Below, in pieces: positions 14,348 to 14,405 of a stretch of DNA of 14,405 nucleotides. The notes beneath the pieces were generated by a model that searched no databases, was not told the origin of the DNA, and saw nothing but the letters and a program-made list of their open reading frames with translations. How positions within the stretch are numbered: the first letter of the stretch is position 1; each line of letters opens with the position of its first letter. The position numbers and the translations under genes were made by a program. Source of the stretch: Candidatus Latescibacterota bacterium (GTDB lineage Bacteria; Latescibacterota; UBA2968; GCA-2709665); NCBI GenBank assembly GCA_012271065.1, contig JAAXHE010000060.1, positions 1 through 14,405 on the forward strand, in the 5' to 3' direction.

Positions 14348-14405
14348 AGCAGTATGTTGATAGAGTCGCTCTGCAGGCAAGGCCGAGCCATTGTGGCCGA
14401 AGACA
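14348..14405 (+). repeat. Right copy of the diverged inverted repeat
   Basis: This is the partner of positions 3-46, oriented rightward and out of the window. It contains 14 extra bases (14381-14394) bounded by a TCGGCC direct repeat. A plus-strand frame opening with ATG at 14354 (MLIESLCRQGRAIVAED) runs to the edge. The left copy read leftward gives a related string beginning at TTG (LVELLCRRGRRQ), so the repeat could be the start of paralogous genes. That frame has no clear ribosome-binding site. The inner border of similarity is sharp at 14348. Confidence 0.6.

Noticed and set aside
1..14405. Whole window as a transposon bounded by terminal inverted repeats
   Set aside because: The repeats extend outward rather than ending at the window, the content is largely housekeeping genes, and no transposase or target duplication is visible.

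Overview
The window is a GC-rich stretch of a diderm (Gram-negative-type) bacterial chromosome. It carries ordinary chromosomal genes plus a few uncommon ones. I place it tentatively in or near the FCB superphylum or an allied candidate phylum such as Latescibacterota. The reasons are a TonB-dependent receptor with an N-terminal carboxypeptidase-regulatory-like domain, and a short primary-type sigma factor of about 287 residues without region 1.1, as in Bacteroidetes-type RpoD. This placement is inference. I see no rRNA, tRNA, CRISPR array, transposase or phage gene.

Layout from left to right. Positions 1-46 hold one copy of a repeat that reappears inverted at the right end (14348-14405). Positions 47-248 contain a good leftward promoter, a rightward promoter-like pair and a weak hairpin, but no convincing gene. 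A YgfZ/GcvT-like folate-binding protein (249-1310, minus) is divergent from a plus-strand group: a small lipoprotein (1460-2026), a TonB-dependent outer-membrane receptor (about 1860-4073) and a quinone oxidoreductase (4092-5060). Convergent to these on the minus strand are a RidA-like protein (5121-5870) and an M42 metallo-aminopeptidase (5965-7023). A sigma factor (7235-8098, plus) is divergent from the peptidase and ends at a strong hairpin.

The right half is a six-gene minus-strand run, read from right to left: a six-helix membrane protein with a very acidic tail (13098-14291), a BpsA/DUF43 branched-polyamine synthase (12083-13132), a DUF2156 GNAT-fold protein (11178-12086), adenylylsulfate kinase CysC (10446-11069), MurD (8993-10369) and an alkaline-phosphatase-superfamily phosphodiesterase (8161-9000). 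Several junctions overlap by a few bases, so translation is probably coupled.

The most interesting points are (1) the membrane protein/BpsA/DUF2156 cluster, which could be a polyamine- or envelope-modifying system, and (2) the inverted repeats at both window ends, both of which continue outward beyond the window. A third is the roughly 150-base overlap of the lipoprotein frame with the start of the receptor, which suggests a lost stop codon or a frame error. Several start codons were moved from the longest open frame because of ribosome-binding sites: M42 to 7023, the sigma factor to a GTG at 7235, the phosphodiesterase to 9000 and BpsA to a GTG near 13132.
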